This document shows, piece by piece, positions 1 through 13,275 of a DNA stretch of 64,000 nt. Source of the DNA: Rhopalosiphum padi (lineage: Eukaryota > Arthropoda > Insecta > Hemiptera > Aphididae). A program made the position numbers and the translations under genes. The notes below the pieces were generated by a model. That model worked only from the letters and a program-made list of their open reading frames with translations. It was not told the origin of the DNA and did no database searches. Location of the stretch: the NCBI RefSeq assembly GCF_020882245.1, contig NC_083597.1, positions 32,156,652 through 32,220,651 of the forward strand, given 5' to 3'. How positions within the stretch are numbered: position 1 is the first letter of the stretch; every line of letters starts with the position of its first letter.

Positions 1-537
1 TTATAAAGTAACCCGTTGTGGACTTCGTCCCCCACACCCCTTGCACATAATATAGTTAAGGACTATAAAGCTAGTATTTTTCCTCGCTTAATTATATAAA
101 GGGAGACATTGAAATCTATGAAAAAATGAGAGCGTACTCTGGCCGCCTGCGTCCCCCCCCCAATTCGAGCACTCTACGCGTCGACAATCTAGGTGCTGTG
201 GTGCTCTGCACTACATAAAATAAATAAAATTTATTAATATTATATAATATGTAGAAATAATAATTTTTAATTAATATTAAATGTATGTAATTTAATATAT
301 GTTTTGGGTTTTATTTTGTTATTTTGGTTGCGCCATCATCAAAAATTAATAAATCTGAAGAGCTAGGTTTATTGAGGGGGGTTAGAAAACTTATAAAGTC
401 AACAACGACTTAATGATGTAGCATTATAAAATATACATAAATAAGTAGAAATACATATTGAAGATAATTCTAACAAATTTATAAAAACAACCAAAATGAA
501 TGGAATGTTGATAACTGATGTTTTTTACATGTGTTAC
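1..537. other. Non-coding left edge, probably intron of the BIG3-like gene
   Basis: No reading frame with coding character is visible before the last recognised BIG3-like exon, which ends at 538 with a GT donor on the minus strand. This stretch is therefore most likely the start of the next intron. It has two short C-rich patches (near 27-45 and 151-165) in otherwise AT-rich DNA. They look like decayed repeat sequence, but no element ends could be defined. Confidence 0.4.
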
Positions 538-3500
538 CTGTGGATCATTTTGATATCCTCCTTCAGGACCTTCTGTATTACCACTACTTGGAACTCCACT
601 ACTACTGCTTGTACTGTTAATACGACTTCGGTTTCCAATAGATGACTCAGAAGAAGAGGATAATTGTTCTCTATAGATATTAGGTAATCTCTTCATTGAT
701 TCATAAGCTAAAGGCCCCGTGTAATCACAACTAGCTAAAGATTGGAATTTTTCATTTATTTTTTCAGTATAAACATCATTAATTCCTTTTCCAGTAGACA
801 ATTCAAGAAGGGTTGAAAGTAGAGAAAGTATACATGAAACACTTATAAAAACAATTTCCCAATCTGTACATTTAGAACATTCTTCAATAGAATCCATAAC
901 TCTAAAGCATAAAAAAAAAATTATAACAATACATTTATATTTAACATAAAAATAAATTTTATTAAATACTAACAAACGAGTTAATGCCATATCACTCTGT
1001 TGACACATTTTATCATCTTCTACAAGTATTGGTCCAGCAAAATCCACTATTCTATTTGGACTGCTTAATAGCTGAAATAAAATGAATTTTATAATACAAC
1101 TATAAATGGTATAATATATTTTATGAATACGACTAATATTAATTATTAATAACTTTTTTAAATTTTAAGAGACTGAACAATTTTAACATTCAACTATTGA
1201 TGGCGCAAGCTTATATTTTTATGATTATTGTAAACTTAAAAATGTTTTAAACCATGACTACATTAACCATACTAACTAATTTTTTTTAATGAATTAAGAA
1301 TAATTTAATTAAAAAGCTTTTTTTAAGAATAACCATTAATGTGCTCGAGTAATGAATTTAAGTAAAATATAGAAAGGTTTTCTAGAAATTTATGTTAGCG
1401 TTTAATAATTTAAATTAGATGACAATTTTGACAAGGTATATAAAAAAGTTACACGGTAAGAAATTAAAAAAAAAGTGAGATTTACCACATCTATTGAAAC
1501 ATAAAGAAGGGAAAGAAATAAAGTTGAATTGGTATCGGGGTATAGAAAGAAAAGAGTAAACATTTTTAAAGTATTATGGATAAGGAAATAAAGCAGGATT
1601 AAGTAGGATGCTCTATCTTAAGAACAAAGGAGGTATAAGACTCCTTTTGTACACACTCTAATTTTAATTTTTCCTACACAAGATATGGGCAATATGGTTG
1701 CCAAGCTACTCTACTATACTATATAATCCAACTTAGACAAAATAGTGAGTGCTAAGGTATCTATAAAATGTTTAGTATTTTGCTTGGTGAAACTCAATAC
1801 TTTTTATTGGTAAAGGCTATTAGTTAGTTTTTAAATCTAGGATAAAAATAGGGAAGAATGGAAATGGACAAATAGTTATTAATATTTAAAGAATCAACTG
1901 ATTTAATAATAGGCATAACAGAACAATGACCTAATCCTTGGAGCGCTTAAACATAAATGAAAGGATTTGTTATTGATTAGTATTAGTTCTACAGTAAGGA
2001 TGCAGGAATATTATCTGGGCCAAAGGAATTATTGTTTCTAAATTTGAAAAATTAAGAATGTCATCGGAAAAGAAGTCAATATTAGATAAAGGTTGTATGG
2101 AGAATAAATATTAAATAATATAACAAAATGTTTAAATTTTACTCATTAACCATATAAATAAATTAATATTAATTTGATTTAGAAAATATGGGAAACTGTA
2201 CTACAGATTTTACTACTAAACAATATTTTGATATATGAACTATTTTCCATACAACTAATAAAAAAAAGAAACATGTAAGTATAATATATAATATAATACT
2301 GATATAATATTAATTTATGTAAAAACGTTTTTTTGTATAAGTTAAAAGTTTTTGATATAAAACTTTAATAAAATTGCTTAATTTAATATATTAAATGTTA
2401 AACAAATAATATTAAATAGTATGTATTTAATAATTTACTAAATTACTTAGAAAAAGTTAAAAACTAAGAAAAATTATTTTAATCAATGTTTGATAGATAA
2501 CAATATTCCTTAACTAAAAAAATAATTATCACTAGTCAATTAATAGTATTTCATGGAATTTTACATTTTTTATTTATTATTAGATACAAATTATTTGAAT
2601 AGATTTAAATTTTAAAAAAAATCAATGTTTATTGTATAATAGTTTAAAGTAGATTATTTTAGTGTTTGTAAATTTAATTTAAAATTTTCCTATTCAATTT
2701 GTATTTCAGTATTAAAAAATGTAAAATATTTAAGACTTTTCTGGTCATGATTCCATTAAATAATAACTTATACATAATTCTTTTTCCTGAATAAATCTAA
2801 ATACCTACCTCTTTTAAAGCTTTTAAAGCATCTATTCTATAGAGAGGCGGTGGATACAAAAGCATTCTATGAAAGACAGACTCCAAAACAGGTCTAAGAG
2901 AACTCACACATCCAACCAATCTCACTAGTTGACTTCCAATACTAAAATTAAAATGCATGCTTTATATTAGTAGTGTTAATAATTAGTAATTTTATTGTCT
3001 AAGTATGTGAGTTATATTATTAAAAATAAAATAAAATACATTAATCTTTATTACCTATATATTATTTTAGATTGATTGCTATTGAAGCTAGGAGCGCTTC
3101 CCAAGACACCAGATCCTCTACCAAATTTGGTAACATTGTCATCGTCTCGTGATACAATTTTTTTATCTACTCGAGGTGATCCTAAAAAGGCTATAATAGC
3201 TGGGCATAGCCGTTGCCATAGGAACATAGTAAAGTGACGATTGTCATGTACCTTTTGAGGTAAACTTGCAACAAGAGTGTGAAGACATTCAAGATAAAAT
3301 ACAACAGCTTGACTACAACGATCACCACTATTAACACAACAAATATAAATTAAACTCAAATTTTAAACATCAATAAAAATTTGAGCAGTATATTTACTTT
3401 TGAGTCTCGTCTATTTTACTAACAATAAATTGTAAAATTGGTAATGCTTCGTTAAAACACAATACGCCACCAGCCCCATTGTCTTTCATTTTATTCATTT

Positions 3501-4589
3501 CTTCGCATTCTTCATCTGGAAATAAAACAAATGATTAAAATAACTTTTAATAAATAATTAAATACTATATAATTAAGATTGGTGAAAATACTAATACCTA
3601 CATAGAATAAAGATTTTGTATTAAGTAAATAATAAAAAATGAAATGATAAATGGTGATGATATGATAGATGAGGTTCATTGACACTATTTCAGTTAAAGT
3701 TAACCGAATAAAAAGGTCTTAAATATTTTTTAAAGGGATCTTTAACAATTTCTCTTATTAGTTACTACCCCAAGTCTTTTACTTTTTTTTGGAGAAAAAA
3801 GGTACCTATTTTACCGAGAAAGTTGCAAAAATATCGTAGTGTCTGACTGACAGCAGCTTGTGCAGCAGATCGAATTCCTTGGTTTCCATTTTCATATACT
3901 TCGCAGGATACTGTAAGTATCTGAATTATAATACGCCCATTCATTGTCCAGTATGAAGAACACGCAACATTCAAAAACACCTATAAATAAATTTTAAATA
4001 ATTATTCTCATTTACACATCACACATGAGTAAGTAGAATAACCTTTAACATATCTATTTGCGTGTCATCAGATTGTGTTAAAATAGAACTAATTGTATGC
4101 AAAATTTGTGAAGGCAGCCATAATGAATCATCTTCTGGCTCAAAATTTGATTGAAAACGATCATCTCTTAATATTTTCTAGACATATTTTAATATTTATA
4201 AGAATTTAGTAATAATCAGTAACTAATAAAATAAGCATTTTACATTTAATCCACATAAAGCTTGTGCCACTAATTTGCTTTTTTTGGTTTCAAACGCTAG
4301 TTTAAAAACATTTAAACACTTTGCTCTAAGTTCATGAGCAGGATCGCGCAATGTTCCCTGTTGCTTCTCCAAAAACACTGAAATAGGAAAATAAATTCTA
4401 TTTTAAATATTATTTCATCTACACCTACAATAGTAACATATTAATATGTCTATCAAAGTAGCACAAAATCGACCGAACTAAATGATTTAGAATATTAACG
4501 CTACCATATGCTTCAGTTGCTGACTGACTCAAGCTGTTCAATTTTGCATTTGCTGCGTCCTTTGATATTTGAATCAGTAAATCTTCCAT
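538..4589 (-). CDS. ARFGEF3: BIG3/ARFGEF3-like protein, N-terminal part (partial, nine exons)
   Basis: Exons read on the minus strand: 4589-4505, 4377-4244, 4177-4043, 3980-3815, 3515-3398, 3327-3055, 2941-2809, 1071-974 and 901-538. All junctions are GT/AG with compatible phases, giving 502 residues. The start MEDLLIQISKDAANAK aligns with the MEEIL start of vertebrate BIG3. Other recalled matches are a C-terminal-of-exon-6 segment LWQRLCPAIIAFLGSP, then QLVRLVG followed by LLYPPP (residues about 306-335), and LSTGKG in exon 9. This is the DCB/HUS-type helical region of a large Sec7-family protein. BIG3 is a divergent member that acts on secretory-granule and Golgi traffic in mammals. The end of exon 9 is Ser-rich (SSSSESS, STSSSSG). 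The Sec7 and C-terminal regions lie beyond the left edge. An upstream in-frame extension without ATG exists; the chosen Met matches the family start. The family call is from remembered homologues, not a search. Confidence 0.88.
1072..2808 (-). other. Intron 7 of the BIG3-like gene
   Basis: This is the largest intron visible in the gene (1.7 kb). It is AT-rich with stop codons in all frames. No exon-like segment, inverted-repeat element or RNA gene was recognised in it. Confidence 0.6.
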
Positions 4590-5000
4590 GTCGATCGTAT
4601 GTGTTTGGATTATAATGCCAGTACAAACATATTGTATTCCTGTGCGATGTTTCAAAAACGAATTTTCCGACTACAGTTAGGTATATGACAAACGCAGCTT
4701 GTGGAATACACCTGCACCTGAGTCAACAACGACTGTCAAAAGATTGGAAACTGGTAGATACAAATCATTTAAAACACACAGTGACAGAAACCGGCGTCAT
4801 CAAAAAAAAAATGGCTCAAGTGAGGACTAAGGAGACAAAATTTCGGAGACTAGAGGGTTTAAGAGTTTGTGGCGTTTGTGCAGACTTTCTTTGAATGTTG
4901 TGATAAATTAAACTGTTTTTATCACTTCTGTTATCATTTACATTGCGTTCGCCGCGCGCGTATTAACCGCGTACTGTGAATCTACGAAAAATGTTACCTA
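4590..5000 (-). promoter_or_regulatory. 5'UTR and probable promoter region of the BIG3-like gene
   Basis: Immediately upstream of the start codon the sequence is less AT-rich and contains a CpG cluster around 4950-4975 (gccgcgcgcg, accgcg). This is typical of a broad promoter. No TATA box or TCAGT initiator on the minus strand could be fixed. The 69-codon plus-strand frame at 4685-4894 lies inside this region and shows no family features, so it is not called. Confidence 0.35.
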
Positions 5001-5626
5001 TACATTCGTATAGGTACATAATTGGACAATTGGTAATACTTATGAAGTTATAAACTTTCACAGTCAACTATGAACAATAGAATCATAGATTAATAATAAT
5101 ATTTAGTACCTAAAAATTCTATAGGTAGTAGAATCGTGTAATATTTTTATTTTTTGTATAAGTAAAATATTATAGTTAGGTATTTATAGAATATAGATAC
5201 AGTATAGGAACCTACTAAAACTAAAATGATTAGAAAAAATTCTTAGTTAATTTCTTCAAGTCTGTCATGATTTAAGAACCAGTTTTGTTATTTCTTGAGT
5301 ACCTAAGTCGTCCGTTTTATATTGTAATCAGTCTAATAAATCATTCAAATAAAATCTATATAGGTATTTATACAAATTCTTTTGTAATTTGTAGGCATAT
5401 TGCTTAAAATGGCTACAAAAAAAGAATGTGTGACTTACGTATAATTTTGAATATCATAGGTATATTATACGTGTATCACTTATTATGTACTCTTTTTGAA
5501 CTGTTTATCGGCACATACAAATTATGATATGTATATTTTTTAGATTCTAAACGGAACAATTTACAATAATATGTGTTAGTGTATGTACACGAAAGTAGTA
5601 AAAAAAAAATGCTTCAACTATCCCTA

Positions 5627-5708
5627 GTAACACTTGGATTCTAGGGAGTGTAATGGGAGCCTCCCATTAGACACCAGCATTGGATTCCAGCTAAGGAATC
5701 CGTGTAAC
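5627..5708. repeat. Compact nested palindrome, possible foldback MITE remnant
   Basis: The outer arms are gtaacac..ggattc at the left and ggaatcc.gtgtaac at the right. Inside them are the perfect hairpin taatgggag/cctcccatta and a second hairpin ggattcc-agctaa-ggaatcc. The 82-bp block is distinctly richer in GC than its surroundings. The right half looks like a rearranged inverted copy of the left half, as in a short foldback transposon. A structured RNA is the alternative. Confidence 0.4.
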
Positions 5709-7609
5709 CTCTTAGGAACTTCTTTGGTGAGTAGATATTCATTAAATACAACTTGGCGTTGGCGCATCCTATTATATGAGGGTAATTTATTTTAATAAAC
5801 GGGATTTAGTTTAAACTTTAAAGAAGTCAAAACGCTTTCTATTTAAAAAGACAAAGACATTTGAAATTAATGTATTTTTAAAGTATGTATTGATAAAAAC
5901 TCGTGCTTGGTCAAAAAGTTTGAAAATTAATGCAGGATCATTTGACATTAAAAAGTTATTTAACTTTTAAATCATGATGGCAATATCAATATTTATATAT
6001 TTTTGATATTAAATATTTTCTAACCAGTACAAACCACTCGGCACTCATATAACATATCTTAATCTTCGTTTTCAATTTTTTTATTACGAAAAATTATCGT
6101 TTACATGTACCTATCAGGTAGTTGATACATAGGTACTACTTATATAGTTATATAATATAGTGGTTGATTGCTATTTTGTAGTGTTAATAAATCATTAATT
6201 TAATTTACTTATTAATTATTATAAATTTATATATTATTATATAGCCATACAGGTACATATATTTATGTCAGTCATTTGTTTTACTAATTGTGTTAACAAA
6301 TATAGATAGTAAATTTTCCAATGACAAAAATAATAAAAAATATATCATAGTTATAAACCATATTCGTTGGCTTGGAACCAAATATTCTAAACTTATAAAT
6401 TAAATATAAACTTTGTGTATGGCATGCTATCAGATATTCAAATGACTAGATAAGTGATGATGAGTGGCCGCCGCGACTCGAATGGTTTCTTATTTGTGCG
6501 TTACAAATTTCGGGAGTAACATATTATACTATAAAATCACATGCCTCGTCACTCGTCATATCATAAGTCATGTTACTTTGATGAGCGTTGCCCCTAAAAG
6601 TCGAGAATGATGGTGAGTCGATGACGGATGAATGGACACATTGACCGAATACAAGGACGCCCACGGTCATTAATATAATTGATCATTTGACATCACAATG
6701 AGGTGAAATTAATTAAACCAGACGTATTTTTTAAGTTCTTAATTTTGTCAATCCTATTAGGTAACTATGTCTTAAGCTTTACATACATTCATTTTTAATA
6801 TAATTTTCGTGAATACACAACATTTAATCCTTATATTACATTCAGTTATTAAGTTATACCTTTACAGCATTTGATAAAATAACAATCTGCTTCGACCCAT
6901 ACATCAAATCTAAACAATTAATTCATACAAAATCTACGCTGTACAAGTCTCTATTGAAACTTATTTACGGTATACGGTATGCAAATCTAGGATGCTCCAA
7001 ATTTTTTCAAACCCACACCATTCAAATCATCTAGTCTATCACTCTATATATACTTTTCAATTAATTTTCTCGCCCCTCGGTACATAACAAATGAAACTTT
7101 TCACAGATATTTAAAAATAGCAACATTTGACCAACTATCTAAAATATATTATAATAAGTTTCACTTCAAGGCGTAACACTATTATAACTCTTTAATCTCC
7201 CAACTATCTTTACATACTTACTTACACTTTCTGATAACTCACCGCATCACCTCAAGAGGCGCTGGTGCCGCGACCTATTAAAATAAACTTAACTAATTAA
7301 TTATCGGAGGATTCTATTGCTGAATGACTTCTCAGTTCCCTCATCTTATGCTTCATGATTTCATATATTGTTTTATATTATTAGTATATGTTTATATCAG
7401 TCATCTTTTTTACTTAATTTGTGTAAACAAATACAAATTATAAATTTTCCGAATAAATAAAAAAATAAATATCATTATAATCATATATATTTTTTTTCTG
7501 TTATATCAACTTATAAAACTCAAAATGTAATAACACCTTTCTGCAAATACCGTAAAAAAATAAAAATAGGTTTATAAATATATAATATCATAAAAATATA
7601 AAATAAATC

Positions 7610-9201
7610 AAAAGCATCATATTATATTGTAGTTATTATACGTGTATGAAAAATATGAAAACGCCAATAATATAATAATAAGTAGTGAAAATAGCAAGTA
7701 TTTACGGTTATTTATTCTTGAGTTACATAAAAAAAAAATTGATTTTCTTAACAATTAGATTTACGTAAACATTTTAAAATTCCTGTTTTTCTGAATTTTT
7801 TTCCCGATTATAAAAAAATAACTGGGAATGTTTTATTTTAACTTCATTAAAGTACCAACTAGATCAAATTTTCTAATTATTTCTATTTAAAATCACCCTC
7901 AAAATTTAAAATCTTATTTTATAGACTATAATACATTAAAATAAAATGCAAATACACATCATTCAAGATGCTCAGAATCTAAATATATCATAAAAATAAT
8001 TGTAAATTGTTTTTTGTATGTAATTACTTATTATTGAATTCAAATTTAGTACATATACGTCATATACTTTACAGTTAAGTTGTCAATGGTACTCTCGATA
8101 CCCATACAGGCTACGGCCACGGCATATAGTAGAGCAGTTGCTTATTTCTCCCTTCTTTTAATTAAATATTGATAACTAACTATTACTAACTGTTGTCAAA
8201 CAAACAACTATATTTGCCTACATTTTACAATACAATTTATTAGACGTTAATAAAATTACCTCAAAACGTTTAGTGTGTACTCAATTTATTTTACTTATAT
8301 ATTTAAATAAGGTTGACCATCTTCATTTTTGTTATTTTTATGGGAGAACGAAAAAATTCTGCATTTGTCTTTGAAAAGACCTTGTTATATAATGTACATG
8401 CATATTATTATAATCTGTTAATAAGCAAGTTTTCTTTGTTCGTGTTTGAGACAACTGAGAAGTGAGAGATTAAAATATTAAAATATCATCATCCTGCAGT
8501 ATTTATATTATTGTTATAATGATCGTCCAACTTGATGTGTATTCTACGCGGGTAGAATTTTAGTGATAATAGATTATTTTAATAGTGAAACAAATACGCG
8601 GTATATTGACATAATGTGTATAAAACTATAAAATAAAAAAACACCAATGATAATCGATCAACGTTAATTAAATCATGTACGCTTAATATGTATATTGTTA
8701 AATATCTAAAAATCTACAAAAATAACACCCCTCACCCCTGTTACTAATTTTCAATTAATAAGAGTAAACTATTAACTGTTTTTAAATACTTATATTATGT
8801 GTGCGTCATACATAATTTTCTTTCTAAATTATAGTTATAGATACAATTATAATTATTATTTGAATAATATAATTCCTATAATTCACATATGGACTACGAT
8901 ATAATAAGTAGGCTTATGCAATGTATAATGTATATATTACAAAAATGTCGAATTTAATTAATTCAAACCATTATTTATATTTGGAAATTCTGTATCGGAT
9001 ATTTATTCAACCTGGGAGGTGATAGAGCGTATATATTTACAAAATGGTCTTGGCAATCATATATTTTAATTGTTAATAACTAAAAATTAAAATATTTAAA
9101 CTACTATTAAAAATATTAAAAATAAAAATATATTATTATATTATTGGCGTTTTCATATTGTTCATACACGTATAATAACTACAATATAATATGATGCTTT
9201 T
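7610..9201. repeat. Near-identical 71-bp inverted repeat with 1.45-kb spacer
   Basis: The arm at 7610-7680 (aaaagcatcat ... aataatataataata) matches the reverse complement of 9131-9201 at 70 of 71 positions. Similarity stops abruptly on both sides of both arms. No target-site duplication flanks the outer ends, and the spacer shows no transposase reading frame. The high identity contrasts with the decayed state of most repeats here. Confidence 0.75.
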
Positions 9202-10420
9202 TGTAATGTGTTGTATATTTTTTATCCTAATAATGATATAATTATTAAATATTGATACATAAATGTTACTATCACTATTAACCTCTTTTATTTAGAATTT
9301 TTTTTTTTGTCTATTAAGCATTTATATTCATCCTATCTCTATTAGCTTTACTGACTAATTTAAAAATACAAGTAAATAAACATTAAAAGAAATAATTGAT
9401 AGCAGGATATAATTATACAGAGATAAAAATAAATATTTGTATTATCTAACATACAAGTAATATACGTAATTTTCGTATAAGTGAACAGTCGAAAAAACTC
9501 GTTCATACAGTCAAACGCTTGTACATATACATTATGTGCTCTTGTCTGATTATTTAATATTTATTAGATTTAATCGTATGTATCATAATATTTCTTAACC
9601 GATTTTAAACTTGAAATGTGCTAATACTTAATTTTTTTTTTTTAGGAAGTTTAATTTTTTTTTACATGTTAATTCTGTAATATTTATGTTAATATCAATA
9701 AATTAACACTGGACAAGTTATGCAAATAATAAAATAATAATATTACACATTTTTTTTGAATTCCAACTTACATCCTATTTGAATAAGTGCCAATAAAGTA
9801 AGATATTATTATTATTACTAATTGAAAAAATATGTAGTATATATTTGTATATTTTTATTATAGTTGAATTTGTTTTGTCAATTGTTTATAGATTAGTAAT
9901 ACATATTTTTTGAATGATAAATTATTATTATTACTACAATAATTTATTTAATTATTTATCTCATATTGTATTTTATTATAATTAATTACTTCAATGATCT
10001 TTTTTGAGAAGGTTTAAAAAAATACATACATATTTCAACTAATCAGTAAACAAATAATCAAAATATATAGTAATAAGCTAACTATATAATATTTATGAAA
10101 TAAATATAACATTTTTTTTTTATATATATAACTTTTAGCAGACAATTTATAGTTTTTAACATTTTTTTCTTATTCTCTATTTTCTGCTACCCTAGATTAA
10201 ATAAAAATTGTGTACTCTAAGATTTATTCTTATAATTATTATTATAGTTTCGAATGTTTGGATACAATAAATCATAAATCATAAAACTAAATATCTTTTT
10301 AGGATTTTTTTTAAATTGTATTGCTATGATAAGGTTAGGTTATTTTAACTGATTTTATTGTAACTATTTATATATGCTTATAATTGTATATACCTCTGGA
10401 TATAATTTGAAGGGATATAC

Positions 10421-10476
10421 GTCAATTCACCGTGGCTAAATTCATCGCGCGTCAATTAATCGCGGTAAATTCATCG
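10421..10476. repeat. Two-unit direct repeat with CpG-rich core
   Basis: Two imperfect units of about 26-30 bp follow each other. Each begins gtcaatt, passes through a CpG core (accgtgg or atcgcgg) and ends taaattcatcg. It is an isolated CpG-containing block in AT-rich DNA and may be a transposon remnant. Confidence 0.5.
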
Positions 10477-11433
10477 GAAATTAGACATTTAAATTAATGT
10501 TTATATTAAATACCTAATGTAAAACAAACCAACTGTTTCCTCGGGAACGAATCAAAAATATATAATTTATATTTTAACAGTTCATTTAAATATTAAATAT
10601 ATTTATTAATATATTATTTATATGATAACATTATTCATATAGGTACATAATTTATTTAGGCTTGTGTAGACCTTTTTATGAATAAAAAGTTATTTTTTTT
10701 AAATGTATGAACTATACACAAAATATTTTATAAACAAAAGTATGGTAGATGAATTGATTCGAATTTTTAAATTGCCTAGTTTATTGAATTACTTTCATTC
10801 TATATTACTTCAATTTTCAAGTCCTTGAAAGAGTTAGTATGGATCCATTTGATTTGTTTGATGACATGCATATCAAATAAATATCTATATATGAGTTATA
10901 TTATTTACCTTTATCTATTTAATTAAATTAACTTTGTGTTAGTGTTGTTTCTAACAACTTCCACTGCAAACATAACCACTGAATTCACAATTGTATAACT
11001 CATATAATATAAAAATGTGTAAAATAAATTCACTTATTCTCTAGTTAGTATACAATCCTAAAATATTAGGCTGCAGAAGTTCAAAGTAAGTTCTATTTTT
11101 AATAAATTGGAAATTATTATTATTAGCTTAATTCTTTTTTTTATGAATACAGCATTAGTATAAATAGTGGGGTTAATTGGGAAACTTTGATCCTACAAAA
11201 CTAAACCGAATATCTTCAAATCAAGTCTTAATTAATTATAAACGAAGAAAATATAATTTTTTCTACAACTTCCAAATTAAACTCAAACAAAATATTTCGG
11301 TAAATAACGTGGTAAAAGAATAATATGACCAATATTATAACTTTTACCGTCTTGAATATCATTGTAGAAACTCCATATTAATCAAGTCAATTTATTTTTA
11401 ATTTTAGATTTGAAAATCATATTAATTAGAAAA

Positions 11434-11560
11434 ATGAGGACCGTGTGTAATGAATCTGATCGTTCAGTGTTTAACGACTACGAAGAATCAATAATATTCG
11501 ATGAAGATGATCCTGATTTTAGACCTAGTGATGATTTGGAATGCAGCTGTGACAAAAAAG
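11434..11560 (+). CDS. Candidate alternative first coding exon of the Pinocchio-like gene
   Basis: The exon runs from an AG acceptor (exon start 11408) to a strong donor, g|gtaagc at 11561. It encodes 42 codons starting MRTVCNESDRSVFNDYEES and continuing with a very acidic stretch (FDEDDPDFRPSDD) and a Cys pair (CSCDKK). The one leftover base joins in frame with the two bases at 39505. That gives ...CDKK-V-ENTNNK-M and a 179-residue protein, against 130 residues from the downstream Met. The composition is far more coding-like than other short frames nearby. The splice would cross about 28 kb. A separate unknown gene whose other exons were missed is the alternative. Confidence 0.5.
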
Positions 11561-11984
11561 GTAAGCAACTTAAAAATTTTGAATCATCACATTTGAACAA
11601 AATTAAAGTACGTATGGGGTATATATAAGAATATATACGCATAATATGTAGCGTACTGCGTAGGTACAGTAAGTATTATGTATAATTTCCAATGACCAGG
11701 TAATGTTTACGTTTCCTGGTGCTAAACCCAACATTATCCTAATAGAACATAATTTTGTAAATTGTTTATGATAAAATTTGGGTATGTATTAATCATGTCA
11801 AATTTATCTATGTAATATCGACAATACCCTCACTGAGTAAATACTGTAGAGTAGTAAAAATGCATAAATATTCAACTAAGAGAGTGGTTTCTGGTAGTAA
11901 ATAGGATCTATAATTTTTAATTTAAGTGTAGTGTTGGGTTTATCAGTTTATTTATTATTATTTGATATTGTAAAATTGTTTATA

Positions 11985-13275
11985 AATTCTGAGTGGAGCG
12001 TTGAATGTATACTGATTTTATACAATGATTATTTTTTTGTTTGTGTGTGTCTGTAATCATAATTTGGGACAGGAAAAATGTTTTAATTTTCAACTTTGGG
12101 AACAATTTCTGGTAGCAAAATAAATTGAATATAGTAAATATTTTTTTTAGGGGGGTGGGGGTCAGGAGTAAAATTTCCTTCGTACTTTTTTTAATAATCG
12201 AGAAAACAAAAAAAAGTGAAAAAATAATAAAAAAATAGAAATTTTAACGCTAAAATAATTGATTTTTATTGATTTTATTATAATACAAAAATAAATAATC
12301 CTAGATACTTGAAATATTCACCAAGTGTCGAATAATTATTATTTTCTAAATATGGTAAGATTTTCAAAATATTCTTAATCTATTGAACAAAATGTTTTCT
12401 CTGTCAAAAACCTTAAAAATTGAATACAAGGTTCTCATAAATTTATATATTTAAATAGAACTTTTAAAAAAGTATCTAACCGAATGTCAATTTACTAAAA
12501 ATATTTATAAGCATTTAAAACTAGAATTTTAACGATTTTTGTTGATATTATGAAAATTAGCAATCTATTTTGTTGTTAAAACTTAAGATTTGAAAATTTA
12601 ATACAGTTTTTTTTTTGTAAATGTTGCAACCTTGACTAAAAAAAATTTTACTTGCAAGTCAAATTAATTTTTTAAAATCCGCAACACCAACATTTGTTTT
12701 CTCTACCTATCTCCCACATAATATAGGAACAAAGATATTCCGTATTTCTACAATTACGACTTTAATTCGTTCAGTTTAGGGTAAAGACACCTAAAATATA
12801 TTTTATAAAGAAGAATATTTACATTTTTGAATAAGATTTTAATGGTAAAAAATAATCAAAATTATTTTAATTTAAAATATATGTTTATATTTATAAAAAA
12901 TGTAAATATTAAAAATCTATCTGGTCAATGCATAGATAATATTCTTCTTTATAAAATATATAATAGGTGCTTTTGCCCTAAACTGTACCAGAGAGTTGTA
13001 ACAGTGAAAAAAACCTTGTTCTTATACTATGTGGAAGATAGACAGAGAAAACAATGGTGTGGTGGCCCCTTAAGTTCAAATTTTTACTTTTCATATTCAC
13101 CCGTAAAATAACTATTTCTCTTAAAATATTCCTGTTGTTTTTTTGTCAAAACGAATAATTGTAGATACTTGAAATTTTCATCAAACATTTATATTATTAT
13201 ATTCTACTCATAAATCATGATGAATATATAGATATAAACTAACAGACCGTCTTCGCTCAGAATCGTGTTTCGTAT
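11985..13275. repeat. Copy of a decayed dispersed repeat
   Basis: It starts near a gagtggagcgttgaatgt word and ends near ccgtcttcgctcagaatcg. It contains segments of the type tagatacttgaaatattcac and ataatcgagaaaac that recur at 46740-47480 and more weakly at 17720-18620. No coding capacity was seen. It is interrupted by the foldback at 12681-13065. Confidence 0.45.
12681..13065. repeat. Foldback element with arms of about 140 bp
   Basis: The left arm (about 12681-12828) is matched by the reverse complement of about 12896-13065. Shared words include ttgttttctctacctatc / ttgttttctctgtctatc, cagtttagggtaaagacacc / cagtttagggcaaaagcacc, and attttataaagaagaatat. The arms are diverged by indels and the loop is short. 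It is inserted in, or part of, the larger dispersed repeat around it. A 94-codon plus-strand frame at 12827-13111 is only the right arm read through. Confidence 0.65.

Larger units (their letters stand above)
5001..11407. other. Intergenic AT-rich stretch between the BIG3-like gene and the upstream Pinocchio exon
   Basis: No gene was found. The stretch holds a nested palindrome (5627-5708), a pair of near-identical inverted arms (7610-7680 and 9131-9201), a short two-unit CpG repeat (10421-10476), and a diverged direct repeat of roughly 80 bp (about 6258-6345 and 7391-7475). A more GC-rich patch at about 6465-6660 contains no clear exon. Promoters for the upstream Pinocchio exon may lie here but could not be located. 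Confidence 0.5.

Noticed and set aside
4685..4894. 69-codon plus-strand frame upstream of the BIG3-like gene
   Set aside because: It lies in the opposite strand's 5'UTR/promoter, has no recognised motif and no splice or polyadenylation context.
12827..13111. 94-codon plus-strand frame
   Set aside because: It is the right arm of a foldback repeat.
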